Assembly (NCBI RefSeq): GCF_910596095.1
Contig: NC_056548.1
Span: 2,063,815-2,127,814, forward strand
From: Thunnus maccoyii
Lineage: Eukaryota; Chordata; Actinopteri; Scombriformes; Scombridae
DNA: 64,000 nucleotides
Direction: 5' to 3'
The number at the start of each line of letters is the position of its first letter. Position 1 is the first letter of the stretch. This document shows positions 12,026-22,802 of the stretch, in pieces. The translations under genes were made by a program, and so were the position numbers. Below the pieces are notes generated by a model that was given only the letters and a program-made list of their open reading frames with translations, searched no databases and was not told the DNA's origin.

Positions 12026-12698
12026 TGACTCACTGCAGCAGCAGCAGTTTGCAGAGACGTTTCAGATCCTTGAGGAGTGATAAGTTAGAAGTGTTATTTG
12101 CCACTAATCCTCTTGTCAGAAGTATAATAAATAAATAAGATCTTTGTTTTTGTATGAGGTTTGTATTCAGCAGGGAAAGAGAAATACTGAGGATGTCTTT
12201 ACATGAAGTAAGGAAGGAACTTCATGAAGCAAGTAGAGGCGGTTTGACACTAGAAAAATATGATTTATGCAGGTAGACGTCATGCAAAATAGTTCAAGCA
12301 GATTGCCTAAAAAGTAGAGAACTCAGTCACTAAGATGATTAGTCCATTATCAGAATAGTTGCAGGTTAATTTACTAATTGTTGCTTTGAAATCAAGGAGG
12401 AGATTTATTTTGGTATGTGAAAATCAACATTTTTTATTTAATTTTATTTCAAATGTATCTAAATCTTATTCCTTATTTTTCTTAATCTTATTATCTTTTT
12501 TAATCATAATCAATCATTTTAAACCTTCACAGTGATTATTTGATAAAATCACTGAGTGTTTTGGGAAAATATCACAATCAGAATGAATTCTGCAGTTTCT
12601 AACAAATATAATATAAAGTAACTGCAGATCTTCTATTATTCTACAGAATCTCTAAAAACATAAAAGAATAGCTATTGTGGATAAGACTGACAGATGTA

Positions 12699-12735
12699 TT
12701 TAATTTAATTTAATTTAATTTAATTTAACAATATA

Positions 12736-12772
<37 letters not shown>
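12699..12772. repeat. (TTTAA)n then (AT)n next to the eapp promoter
   Basis: Six TTTAA pentamers (12699-12728) followed by an (AT)n run with one GT interruption (12730-12772), ending about 17 bp before the CTCF-like motif of the eapp promoter. Confidence 0.95.
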
Positions 12773-12775
<3 letters not shown>

Positions 12776-12938
12776 GGCTCGCTCCACAACAGTAGGTGGC
12801 GGTAGTGTTTTCTTTTCAATGTTTGCGCACTTCCGTACAATCAAATCTGAAGCAGAAGAAGAATCGCAGGGTCGTGCTAAGGGTGCTAGCGCGCTAGCAG
12901 CTCGTGTTGTTGTAATTGAACTTTGTCAAACAGTGAAA
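12773..12938 (+). promoter_or_regulatory. eapp: eapp promoter and 5' UTR region
   Basis: Directly downstream of an (AT)n tract lies ACAGTAGGTGGCGG (12789-12802, CTCF-like) and, at 12829-12836, ACTTCCGT, an ETS-type core. No TATA box other than the microsatellite is evident. The transcription start cannot be placed from sequence alone; 12819-12938 stays open in the eapp frame. Confidence 0.55.
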
Positions 12939-13018
12939 ATGAACAAACTGAATAAACCACAAGAGTTTGACTCTTATGAAATCGAGGAGCCGAGCGACGA
13001 GGAGAGAGCCTGCAGCAG
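12939..13018 (+). CDS. eapp: eapp coding exon 1
   Basis: Encodes residues 1-26 plus two bases of codon 27 (phase 2). The donor is CAG|GTGAGA at 13019. The start codon has A at -3. The acidic EEPSDEE motif sits near the exon end, as in other EAPP proteins. Confidence 0.92.
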
Positions 13019-16000
13019 GTGAGAATTAAATAAAACACTTAGTTAAAAAAAACGCTGTAGCTTTAGCAGCATGAGGCTAACTAGCTGAATGCTAACATGT
13101 AAACAAACTAGAACAGACGAGAACGAGTCGATTTTATTTAAATGTTTTAAGCTGAACATCTGGTGGTGGATCTGTTAGCTGTTGGTGGCTATTTTTACTG
13201 CTGACGTTGTCTTAGTTAGTATTCAGTTTAAGTATTTTAGCAGCAGTGGTGGAAAGTAACTAAGTACATTAACTTAAGTAATGTAACGTTACTCGAGTAC
13301 AGTTTTGAGGTACGTATACTTTACTGGAGTATTTCCATTTGTTGCTACTTTATATTTCCACTCCACTACATTTTAGAAGTAAATATTGTACTTTTTACTC
13401 CACTACATTTATTTGACAGATTTAGTAACTTTTCAGATGAAAATTTAACATAAAATAAGAGAAGCTTCTTATGCTGCATTATTTAAGATGAACGAAAACT
13501 TCACATAAATCAGTCTGTAGTTGTGTCTCTTTGTCATGTTTGCTCCTCTAAACTCAAAAAGGTAAAATTCCAATATTTCACAAAAACGCGAAGATGAGAG
13601 AAAAGTTCTGGAAAATGAATCCAATGAATCAGATTGATCAGAACTTTTTTCTCTTCTTTGCTACACAGACGATCATCTCACAGCCGCTCAGATTTATCTT
13701 GTGACTCTGATAAAGTCCTGAACATCAAATAATAACAATTAAGTGCACTGATTCACCAGTATTAATAATGTACTTTATTAAAAGTATTTAACATAGTCAC
13801 AGCCCAAAGTACTTTTACCTGCTGATACTTATGTAGGATTTTAAATGCAGGACTTTTACTTGTAATGGAGTATTTTTACATTTTTGTATTTCTACTTTTG
13901 CTTACGTAAAGGATCTGAATGCTTCTTCCAGCACTGTTTAGCCCGACATAAAGAGCCTGAGAGATGAAGACAAAAACCTTCAAACACAAATATTATACTT
14001 TAAAACACAGGAAGACGTTGTTTGATACTTGAAAAGTTAAATATATGTATGTAAACTTGGGCTGCACAAGAGTCAAACTCATAAAAAAGTAAGACGATCT
14101 GACGAATATTTACTTGATTAATGGATTAATTATTTTGTCTATAAAATGAAAAAATATGAAAAATGCTTGTTATAACAGCCCGAGGTGATGTATTCAAATA
14201 TATTCAACCAACAATCCAAACTAAACATTCAGTTTACTGACACAAAAAACAACAAATGTTTGGTGTTTTTTCTTGAAATAATCACCAGAAAGATAATTAT
14301 CTATTTTTGCAGCTCTAATATATTTACATATATCTTAACAGGATTTATACCAAACAGTGATGAAACTACGACATTAGTCATGTTCTGTAACTGGTTTTCA
14401 CAGAAAGTGCAGTTTGTATCAGTGAAGTTTTTATATTTTCTAAGATGTTGTTCGGAGGTTCGGCTGCAATATTGATTCATGTTTTCTCAATTTATGAATT
14501 CACCGCTTTGTGTGTAAGACGTCAGCGAGTATTGAATATCTCTGTGTTTGGAAGGGATTTAACTTCTCTCTCGGTGTTTCAGTTCGGAGGACGAGCTGGA
14601 TGTGCTGCTGAACGGGACTCCGGAGCAGAAGAAGAAGCTGATCAGAGAGTATCTGACGGGGGAGAGCGAGTCGTCCAGCGGCGATGAGTTTGAGAAGGAG
14701 ATGGAGGCGGAGCTCAGCTCCACCATCAGGACCATGGAGGGAACCTGGGGACCGTCGACGGCAGGTATCGTCACCGTACAGGACGTAGACACGCTGCCGA
14801 CCTCGTCACCCTGACTGATGTAGAATCAGACCGACTTTCTGCCACATCAGTTGTTTATTTCAGAGTATATTTCATTATAAATTGTAGTACTTTTTACATG
14901 TTGCTAAAACTGTCTTGAATGAAACTGTGCTTTGTTATAAAACTGGACTCTGCAGAACAGACAGATGATATTTTCATCGTTTTTGGATTGAACAAAGTCA
15001 CGCTGCCTTTCTCTCTATTTGAATAAACTGATCGGGGACTGATTTTCATGCTTATGTTCAGTGTCAGTTGATCTGTGCAGCGTCAGAATAAAAGCTGCAG
15101 GTTTTGTTGGTGCAGAAAGGAAGATGAAAACATACCAGATGAATTCAAACTCAAACTATCTTCATTTAAACGCTTGTTGATTTTGTCCTCCATCACTTCC
15201 ACTGAAAGTGCGTTAGAAGGGAACCTTTAATGACCAGTATGAACAAGAGGACGTCATCCCATTACTCAAGTCAGACTTGAAAATTTGTGAATCTGTATAG
15301 CTAAACATTGCAGAACTTGATTGTGATGTTTAAATCTGTGTTTGTGTGTCTCTGCAGCAGTGACGCAGGGCGGAGGAGGTGGCGGAGGAGGTGGTGGCGG
15401 CCACCCTGAACCTTCAAACCCTTTGATGTACGATAAAGTCTACTTTGACTCTGACTCAGAGGAGGAGGAGGAAGACACACCAAGTAAGAGACCAGCTGTT
15501 AGTTTTCCTCCACCCTTATGAATGATGCATCATTACAGTAAATTAACGACTCAGTCACTCTGTTAAATCTGTCTGCAGGCAGCTCCACCGGCCGGAAGCG
15601 GAGACAGCGGATCGTACTGTCAAACGATGAACTGCTGTACGACCCCGACAAGGACGACAGGGACCAGGCCTGGGTGGACGCCAGGAGGAGACAGTAAGAT
15701 TTTATTTGACCTTTGTTCATCCATCTCTCAGAGCGTCCTGCCCCGGTAATCACTCAGCGTCTTGTCATGTGTCGCAGGTATAACAGCAGGAAACGACCAG
15801 CGGCTGCGTTTCGGTCGCAGCACCGTCAGCAGTCGGGTTTACCGAGCAGCGACGCCGTCCTCAACTGTCCCGCCTGCATGACGACGCTCTGCCTGGACTG
15901 TCAGAGGTGAGACTTCCAGCTCAGATCAAGTGGAGCTTAAACGAGGGACGTTCTGATAAATGATCGATACACGCTCTTCTTTCCTCTCAGTTAGGAAGGA

Positions 16001-17390
16001 AGTAAGGAAAAAAGTTCAAATTCTCTGATTCCAGCTTCTGAAACGTGAATATATTCTGGTTTCTTTAGTGTCTTTGACAGTAAACTTGATATATTTGGGT
16101 TGTGACTGTTGTTCAGGACTAAATGAGATATTTGAGGACGTCATCTTGGGTTTTGGGAAACACTGATCGACATTTTATAGACCAAAACAAATCAATGAGG
16201 TGAATAACGCTGGTTGGTGTCAGACTGAAACGTTTCCTTTAATCCTGACCTGCAGTAGATGATACTGACTACATTAAGCATCTTGAATCCTGACAGTACC
16301 ACAAATGATGACATGAACAGTTACGGTCTTGTGTAGCTGCTGCAGGTTACAGGACAGCGGTGACTAGTTGGCTGACTCTTATAGCTAATCAGTGTAGGAG
16401 AATGAGGGTCAGGTAACTGTGACCTGGAATGAGTGCCAGGTCACGGTGACCTGTACCGATGCCAAACATGTCAGTCCACCGAACCAAAAACAGGAGACAT
16501 CTGGAGATATCGAGAAAGAGGCGGAATACCACACACACACGCAGCGCAGAGACGCCCACTCAATCTGGTTAAAGTCCAAGGACAAGTGAAACTGAGAAAT
16601 GTCCCATTCTTCTATAGAAGTCTGGTAAACAGGATGAGACTCGTCACGCAACTCGAACACACATAAATAGTTGGTGTCAAGAATGAAAAAAGAGATCATG
16701 ACAGAGAAACTCTAGATCTCCTCTCCTCCAAACAGCTGAACAATCACTGTGTAAAGTGGGCGCGAATGACGGATTGTAGGTGTCAAATCCAGGAGCGTTA
16801 TACTACATAAGACTGTCCCGCTTAGCTGCCTTCTGTCAGTTACAGATCAAAAATACAAACAGACTGGATGCTGTTCTTTATTTGTGGTATTTCTGAATTG
16901 AATAATTGAATCAAATCAAGATCAATTTAATCTACTTTGTCAATCAAAAATCATGAAATTATTGCCAATATGCAGTCGATATGCTAATGTGAGAAGCTAA
17001 CGTGCTTGATCCTCGCTAACCTCTTTTCACCACAATCAATCAAAACAAACTGTTGGAGTCAAAGATGTGATGATGTGTTTGTGTTTGTGTTCACTCAGGC
17101 ATGAAAAGTACCGGACGCAGTACCGCGCCATGTTCGTCATGAACTGCACGGTGAAGAAGGACGAGGTGTTACGCTACAAGACGGAGAAGGAGAGGAAACC
17201 GAGGAACAGGAAGAGGAGGAAGGGACAGAAGGAGACGCCGGCGGACGAGACTCCCGACCCGACGCCGGCAGGGATGGACGCCGACGAGGTTTACCACCCG
17301 GTGCAGTGCTCCGAGTGCTCCACGGAGGTGGCGGTGTATGACAAAGACGAGGTCTACCACTTCTTCAACATCCTGGCCAGCCACTGCTGA
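12939..17390 (+). CDS. eapp: E2F-associated phosphoprotein (EAPP), 6 coding exons
   Basis: Coding exons 12939-13018, 14583-14764, 15358-15483, 15579-15693, 15778-15906 and 17099-17390 join in frame (924 nt, 307 aa). EAPP is a nuclear phosphoprotein that binds activating E2F factors and modulates E2F-driven transcription (family knowledge). Visible segments: an acidic N-terminus with EEPSDEE; a second acidic block GESESSSGDEFEKEMEAEL; an 11-glycine run at residues 92-102; a third acidic block FDSDSEEEEED; NDELLYDP; a four-cysteine motif CPACMTTLCLDC (C198, C201, C206, C209); a basic stretch after residue 230; and CSEC (C281, C284) followed by EVAVYDKDEVYHFF at the C-terminus. The paired CxxC motifs suggest metal binding (inference). 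Human EAPP is 285 aa; the extra length is mainly the glycine run. An in-frame ATG at 12819 could extend the N-terminus by 40 aa, but 12939 begins with the family-like MNKLN and is preferred. sptssa starts about 1.9 kb downstream on the same strand. Confidence 0.95.
13244..13936. mobile_element. CAGTGGTGG-ended hAT-like MITE in eapp intron 1
   Basis: Ends CAGTGGTGGAAAGTAAC and GCTTCTTCCAGCACTG are inverted; flanks TTTAGCAG (13236-13243) and TTTAGCCC (13937-13944) suggest a decayed 8-bp duplication. The arms carry GAGTACAGTTTTGAGGTAC and ACTCCACTACATTTA motifs shared with the composite repeat. Confidence 0.7.
14583..14764 (+). CDS. eapp: eapp coding exon 2
   Basis: Acceptor TTTCAG ends at 14582. 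The exon restores Ser27 and encodes the SSEDELDVLLNGTPEQKKKL and GESESSSGDEFEKE region. Donor CAG|GTATCG at 14765; one base carries into the next codon. Reading on into the intron would stop at 14814, so the intron must be removed. Confidence 0.95.
15358..15483 (+). CDS. eapp: eapp coding exon 3 with poly-glycine tract
   Basis: Two in-frame acceptors occur as TCTGCAG|CAG|TGACG; use of the upstream one starts the exon at 15358 and adds one alanine. The exon encodes eleven consecutive glycines (mixed GGC, GGA and GGT codons) and the acidic block VYFDSDSEEEEED. The donor is CCAA|GTAAGAG, with A rather than G as last exonic base. Confidence 0.92.
15579..15693 (+). CDS. eapp: eapp coding exon 4
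   Basis: Flanked by short introns (95 bp before, 84 bp after). Encodes the basic STGRKRRQRIVLSNDELLYD segment and DQAWVDARR, both conserved in EAPP. The donor is ACA|GTAAGAT, again lacking the usual last exonic G. Confidence 0.95.
15778..15906 (+). CDS. eapp: eapp coding exon 5 (cysteine motif)
   Basis: Acceptor GTCGCAG ends at 15777. Encodes SSDAVLNCPACMTTLCLDCQ, the most conserved EAPP segment, with four cysteines spaced C-x2-C-x4-C-x2-C. Donor AG|GTGAGA at 15907. Confidence 0.96.
16411..16452. promoter_or_regulatory. Pair of estrogen response element matches in eapp intron 5
   Basis: AGGTAACTGTGACCT (16411-16425, one mismatch) and AGGTCACGGTGACCT (16438-16452, perfect) are spaced 27 bp start to start. 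Confidence 0.5.
17099..17390 (+). CDS. eapp: eapp terminal coding exon 6
   Basis: Acceptor CACTCAG ends at 17098. Encodes RHEKYRTQYRAMFVMNC, a lysine/arginine-rich linker, then CSECSTEVAVYDKDEVYHFF and the stop TGA at 17388-17390. Matches the C-terminus of vertebrate EAPP. Confidence 0.96.
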
Positions 17391-17876
17391 GACTGACCAG
17401 ATGGACGTTCAAGTTCAGTTTGTGTCTGTGGCTCATAACCTCTGAGACTGTAGAAGAAGAACGGGGAGAAGGAGGAATCCCAGAATCCCTCAGTGGTCAG
17501 TCTGAAGTCTGAGTGCGTCGATACAGCAGCTACATAAGGCTGAGCATCATTTCACCCGTCTGATCAGGACAGAAGTGGAATGTCAGCAGCACGTCGACTA
17601 TCTTTACATTTATATAAAAATATCTGCCGAAAACTGGAATTTGACACCAAATATGTGCGTATGTGGTCATCATTACTAAACTGGACCAACAGTGGATATT
17701 TTTAGGTCAGTACCCATATTGATATTTGAGGGTTACAGCTAATATTCTTTTTTTTTTTTTTTTCACAAACACATCGCAAACTTTTTTTTAAGGATCCCTT
17801 AAAGTCGTTTTTTTTTTTTTTTTTTTCAAGAATTGTGATTTAAGATTTGTACTGAACGGGACATTTTACAGATGAA

Positions 17877-17882
17877 AATAAA
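17877..17882 (+). terminator. eapp: eapp polyadenylation signal (AATAAA)
   Basis: AATAAA about 490 bp after the stop codon, following two poly-T tracts at about 17749-17763 and 17808-17826. Likely end of the eapp 3' UTR. Confidence 0.55.
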
Positions 17883-18814
17883 CTTCAGTGCAATATAAAG
17901 TCAACACTGTTCACCTTTGATGTTCCTCTGCTGCAGTTTCTTTTTATTTATCTGCAGATATACAGTACTGTGCAAACGGTTTATGCACTACGAGTAATTT
18001 GATTGTGCAGGAACATTTTTGTTTAAGTATCTTAAAACTTTTCTCTGTGAGGTTTGTTTGTCATGTAAGATTCAGCAAACTCTCTGAACTGCATAAACCT
18101 GTTTAAATCACTTGTTTCAGCCTGATGAACGTCACCTCACCATCATGAGATGTCATCATCAACACCCCTAAAACAGCCATATAAAGGTGACCTGTTCCGC
18201 TCCGTTTGTGGGCGAGTTTCATTCACAAAAATGTTCCCGAAGAGTGAAAAGAGGAATCAGGAACCAGCAGACACGTTTATGTCAGTGTCAGTCGTCATAT
18301 TAGAGGAGCTGAAACTATTAGAAAACATGAATCCATCACTGTGACAGAAATAAAGACACTTTGACATGAAAAACATCTTTCTAAAGCAAAGCGCTCCGTG
18401 ATTAATATGAGAGGCGTCTTTTGACAGTCAGAGATATTAGAGGAGAGAATATTACAGCCTTCAGTAGATTTAAAATAAATGTTCCTCTGAGCTGCCCACG
18501 TCTTTCTTTAGTTTCTGCAAATGATGATTAGTTGGATAAAACCTGTCAAGTATTTTAAAAGATAACTCCGAAAAAAACTCTTTCCCAACAAATATCTCCA
18601 ACAGTTGTGGAGCAATATGATGAGGCAGAAGGTGTATTTATGATGTCTTGTTGAAAAAGTTGTGAAGTGACTTATTTTTATTCTTAGTTCGACATGAAAA
18701 CAGTTGTTCCAATTACATCTAACAGTGAAGTGTGATTGTAATTTCCCTTAAAACCTTTAAAAAGTGAAATAACAGCCGAGGAGACAAGTGAGAAAACTGT
18801 TTAATAAATTCAAC

Positions 18815-18912
18815 ATAATAATAATAATGATAATAATAATAACAATAATAATAATAAGTTTATTTAGTAAAGCACCTTTCACAGAAATGAAATTCACAAA
18901 GTGCTTCACAGG
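18815..18912 (-). repeat. L2-like 3' tail with (AAT)n
   Basis: AATAATAAT tract then AGTTTATTTAGTAAAGCACC and CACAAAGTGCTTCAC, the reverse complement of an L2-type LINE 3' end with TTA-rich tail. Confidence 0.5.
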
Positions 18913-19140
18913 AATAAGTGTTGAAAATAAGACAATAAAAACATACATAGGGTAAAAACATAATTATAGAGTTGAACATGTTGGTTGAATAAATGACTTA
19001 GTAATAAAATATTATTATTAAGCAACTATTGAATTTTTTTTTTTTTTTTTACGAAATATATTTATGGTTTCAGATTAAAAAAGGAAAAAACTGTCCTTTG
19101 GAAATCGGGATGTTGGAAGCAGTCATGGATGGATGGATGG

Positions 19141-19313
19141 AATTCCCCCGGTCTGCGTCATTGCGTCATAGCTGTACGCCGGAGCGCGGAGTTGTGATTG
19201 GCTAAAGGTGAAAACCTGATTAAACGTCATACGCAGTCACTGCGGAATTACGTAGAAAGGGGAAAAAACAGGAAAAAGGAAAATAATAAGTAGTCGTTTG
19301 TGAAGTTGGGACC
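19141..19313 (+). promoter_or_regulatory. sptssa: sptssa promoter region
   Basis: A CpG-containing stretch just upstream of the start codon holds two GCGTCAT units (19155-19169, reading TGACGCAAT on the other strand, an ATF/C-EBP-like composite) and an inverted CCAAT box ATTGG at 19197-19201. No TATA box is visible. Confidence 0.5.
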
Positions 19314-19416
19314 ATGGCTCTGGGTGACTGTTGGAAGCAGTTATCCTGGTTTTACTATCAGTATCTTCTGGTGACGGCGCTGTACATGCTGGAGCCCTGG
19401 GAGCGGACGGTGTTCA
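19314..19416 (+). CDS. sptssa: sptssa coding exon 1
   Basis: Encodes residues 1-34 plus one base of Asn35. The donor is TTCA|GTATCC at 19417. The reading frame would run on into the intron as SILLRV-stop, so the splice point is set by the conserved NSLLISV that follows in exon 2. Confidence 0.95.
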
Positions 19417-22400
19417 GTATCCTTCTCCGTGTTTAACTCCTCCAGAGCGGGCTGAACGAGCGAGCTAACATGCTAACGTTAGCTAGGACGTCAGCAGTTA
19501 GCCGAGCTCGTGCCCGGATAAGTTCATGTTTCCTCTGTGTTTTCTACGATTTCTGTTTGTAATATCAGTTAAGACATTTTTTTTCAATTATATAGGCGTT
19601 TATGATAAAGTTGGCATATAGAGAATGTACCGGTATTATCAGTTTCACTGAAATTTAAAGGAATCTAATGTGGTCGCTAACGAGTTTGAAAGGAAATCGT
19701 ACTTTTAAGAAAAATAATGAACGTTTTTTACTGTTGAATGAACGCCGAGCTAAGGAGCCACGTCAATCGATTAGGATTAAACCCAATGTTTCCATATAAA
19801 ATATGTGGATTTGCCTACAAATGATGAATCGTTAAATTCATGTAGTTTTGAACGGAGCTTTGGTCCGGTCGGCTCCCGTCCTCGCTGCTGCTTTTGGCGG
19901 AAGAGGAAAAGCTTAAAAAACTGGCTGAACTTTAAATAAATTTTAACACATTTCCATTTTTGAATGAATTCCAAATTGAGGAACCAAACTTAACGTTTTA
20001 CAAAACTCAACATTTTGTTCTGTAAGGTTCATACATTACAAACAGAGAAGAATCGTTTAACTCATCATTTTATAAAGACATCGTCATGTTTTATTTTTTG
20101 AATTAGTGCCGAGTTAAGTATCATCCACTATAGTTTTAGGAAAGTCATCACTTTTTGTTCTACTACACGTCCTTCACGTCTGTTTAAATGAAGAAACATT
20201 AAACATGTAGAATTGTTAACGGAGTTCAGTATGTGGTTTATATCCAGCAAAGCAGCCAGTAGAGCCTCCCATCCCCAGTCAGCTGATTCACACATGTTTA
20301 TACAAACCTGTTACATCATGTTCTTTTTATTCCTATTTAATTTAACTTTAACTGAGAACACAGTAAAACTTAAATCTTGATAGTCGGGTTAGTATTAGAG
20401 GAATGACTGGTGGTTAACAGTTGAAGTGTTTGGTGTTGTTGGTGTTATGGCTGTACTTTGATCTGTAGTTACTACAGTAAACCGACAGCATCTCAAGATG
20501 AACATGATGTATCTGTCATCTGTCAATAGGCGGAGCAACCCTCAGCTCATGTGTCTCCTTTCGCCTCAGGCTCAGGTGTGTCTGTGTGAATGAGTTAGAG
20601 GTTGTTAATGTGTCCCATCAGATGTTCAGTGTTTATTCAGACACTCAAGGATCATACAGAAGACAAACCGGTAGTCTTTGTTTGTTTTTTTTGTTTGTAT
20701 TTTATAAAAATGCCAAATAGTTGCTGGTTACGGATTCATAAAAGCTGTGATGATCTTGTTTTTCATATGTTGGGTGAAATACTTCAGACTCTCTTTAGCT
20801 GTGATGGAAATTAGCAGCAGCTGAGAGACTGAAAAAGCTGAATTTGATCGCAGTGAAGTAGGAGATGACATTTTCTTGGTGTAAAGTTTCTGTTCCTGGT
20901 CCTGGATGGTCATGAATAATAGATGGACAGTTTTTACAAGTAGTATAAAGTTGAAACAAACAGCCCAATTTGTCACAGTCAGTGATCATTTTCATTATCG
21001 CTTAATCTGCTGATTATTTTCTCGAGTAATCGATTTGTCTATAATAAGTTATTACTTCCTAGGATGATGTCTTAAAACCTCTTTCTTGTCTGATCAACAG
21101 TCCAAAACCCAAAGTTCAGTTTACCGTCACGAAAAGCTTCAAGTCATCACATTTGAGAAGCTGCAACCAGATATTTGTGCCGGTGACAGTCGTGGTCGGT
21201 GATGTTATGTTTTCGGTGTGTCTGTCTGTCTCATTCTCATGAACACCATATCTCAGGAACGCCTGGAGGGAATTTCTTCAAATTTGGCACAAACGTCCAC
21301 TTGGACTCAAGGATGAGCTGATTATATAACATCTGCATCTTATAATTTGGTGGTCAAAGGTCACTGTGACCTCACAAAACACATTTTTTGGCCATAACTC
21401 ATGAATTCATACTCTAATTATGACAAAGTTTCACATAAAGGTGTAATAGGATAAAATGATGAAGTGATGACTTTTTATATCCAAAAGGTCAAAGGTCAAC
21501 TTCACTGTGACATCATAATTTTCTTCAAAAACACTTTTCTGGCTGTTATTCAACATCATAACTCAGGAACAGAAGGGAGATTATGACCATATTTCACGTT
21601 TGGTCGGATAATGAACCCACCTTGAAACTGTGCTGATTGTTTAGATCTTCTGTGCTGCTGGTTGAAGACGTGTGTGAAGCGTCCAGCAACATCTGCATCT
21701 GAAGCATCGTCTGTTGTCATGGCTACAACTTCGTCTGCTATCAGAATCAGTTTTATTGGCCAAACACATACAAGGATAAAACACTTAATACAAATATCAT
21801 GAGTCTGAACAGACGTGGATGTAAACTGCGTCCTGATTGTTTCTAGTTGCTTTAGAAAACAACTGAAAGTAGTTGCAGATTATTTCTGTCAGTCGATTAA
21901 TCGATTAGTCGATTAATGCACTACATGTCTGACAGGTCGGAGGTCAGAGATCAACACTTCTAACCACAGTCAGCTGTTCATGACCAAACTCTAACAGACC
22001 AGTTAAACCAGCAGATGATCTGACAGGTTGATGACACAGGAACAGGTCCGTCTTTACATACTAACGACAACTGGCAGGAGTTTTGATACTAATATTTATT
22101 TTTGAGTCATTTCAATAATATATCAGCCGATTATTATTTTTACACAGCTCATAACATGAATTAACATGTTTGAGATTCACTTGAAGTTGTTTTTTTTTTT
22201 TTTTAACAACTTCAACCAAAAAATGTGCTGAACAGAAATAAACTCATCACTGCTCTGCTGGTGACAGTTTAAAACATATCTTTGGCATGTCTGTCCTTTT
22301 TATGTATATCTATCTGTTTATCTATCTATAGATGGATAGGCTGGGCAATCTATCGGTGGAGCTCTAGTTGACAGTCAGGAACTGTTTAGATTAAAGATTA

Positions 22401-22802
22401 TTCATTATCAATTAGTCTGCCTATTATATTCTGGGTTAATCGATTAATCATTTTGTCTATAAAACATCAGATTATAATTCCTTAGAGCTCACGGTGACGT
22501 CTTCAAATGTCTTGTTTTGTTTGATCAAAGTCCAAAATCCACAAATATTCAGTTTACTATCACGTATGACACATTTGAGAAGCTGCAACCCTTTAAAAAA
22601 AGACAAACGGTTGTTTTGATTTTCAAAATATTTTCTGGTTAATTGATCAATCAGTTCTATTCTCCAGTCTTTGTTCCTCCTTAACGTCTGGTGTTCAGAC
22701 TCGCTGCTGATCTCTGTGGCCGGCATGGCCATATACACCGGCTACGTCTTCATGCCGCAGCACATCATGGCCATCCTGCACTACTTTGAGGTCGTCCAAT
22801 GA
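19314..22802 (+). CDS. sptssa: Serine palmitoyltransferase small subunit A, 2 coding exons
   Basis: Exons 19314-19416 and 22699-22802 join across codon 35 to a complete 68-aa protein; human SPTSSA is 71 aa. It is an ER membrane activator of the SPTLC1/SPTLC2 (or SPTLC3) serine palmitoyltransferase, which makes 3-ketodihydrosphingosine from serine and palmitoyl-CoA, the first step of sphingolipid synthesis (family knowledge). The sequence shows the conserved WKQLSWFYYQYLLVTALYML, then LEPWERTVF, then a hydrophobic segment SLLISVAGMAIYTGYVFM and the tail QHIMAILHYFEVVQ. Two hydrophobic stretches (about residues 14-26 and 36-53) fit the known membrane topology. The ATG has a strong context (GGGACCATGG). 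The 3.28-kb intron is largely made of repeats. SPTSSA rather than SPTSSB is supported by the sequence match and by the eapp/egln3 neighbours. Confidence 0.96.
20980..21176. repeat. AT-rich dispersed repeat (ATTAATCGATTA family), sptssa intron
   Basis: TTTTCATTATCGCTTAATCT, then GTCTATAA, AGTCCAAAACCCAAAG and GAGAAGCTGCAACC. The same order of motifs recurs at 22385-22650 and 23645-23840. Confidence 0.6.
21358..21372. promoter_or_regulatory. Consensus palindromic estrogen response element
   Basis: AGGTCACTGTGACCT matches AGGTCAnnnTGACCT at every fixed position. Lies in sptssa intron 1 within a repeat. Binding is not shown by sequence alone. Confidence 0.5.
21486..21498 (+). promoter_or_regulatory. 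Perfect DR1 (AGGTCA-A-AGGTCA)
   Basis: Matches the PPAR/RXR and HNF4 type direct repeat with one-base spacer. In the same repeat as the ERE 114 bp upstream. Confidence 0.45.
22385..22650. repeat. AT-rich dispersed repeat, sptssa intron 3' part
   Basis: Same family as 20980-21176; ends only about 50 bp before sptssa exon 2. Confidence 0.6.
22699..22802 (+). CDS. sptssa: sptssa coding exon 2
   Basis: Acceptor GTGTTCAG ends at 22698. Completes Asn35 and encodes the second hydrophobic segment and the conserved C-terminus ending FEVVQ, with stop TGA at 22800-22802. Confidence 0.96.

Larger units (their letters stand above)
21178..21720. repeat. Repeat-derived segment in sptssa intron with nuclear-receptor motifs
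   Basis: Text such as CACCATATCTCAGGAACGC and GGTCAAAGGTCACTGTGACC recurs widely in teleost genomes. Carries a consensus palindromic ERE (21358-21372) and a perfect DR1 (21486-21498). Confidence 0.5.

Noticed and set aside
22472..22738. Minus-strand 88-aa open frame over sptssa exon 2
   Set aside because: Overlaps the conserved plus-strand exon and a dispersed repeat; no similarity of its own.
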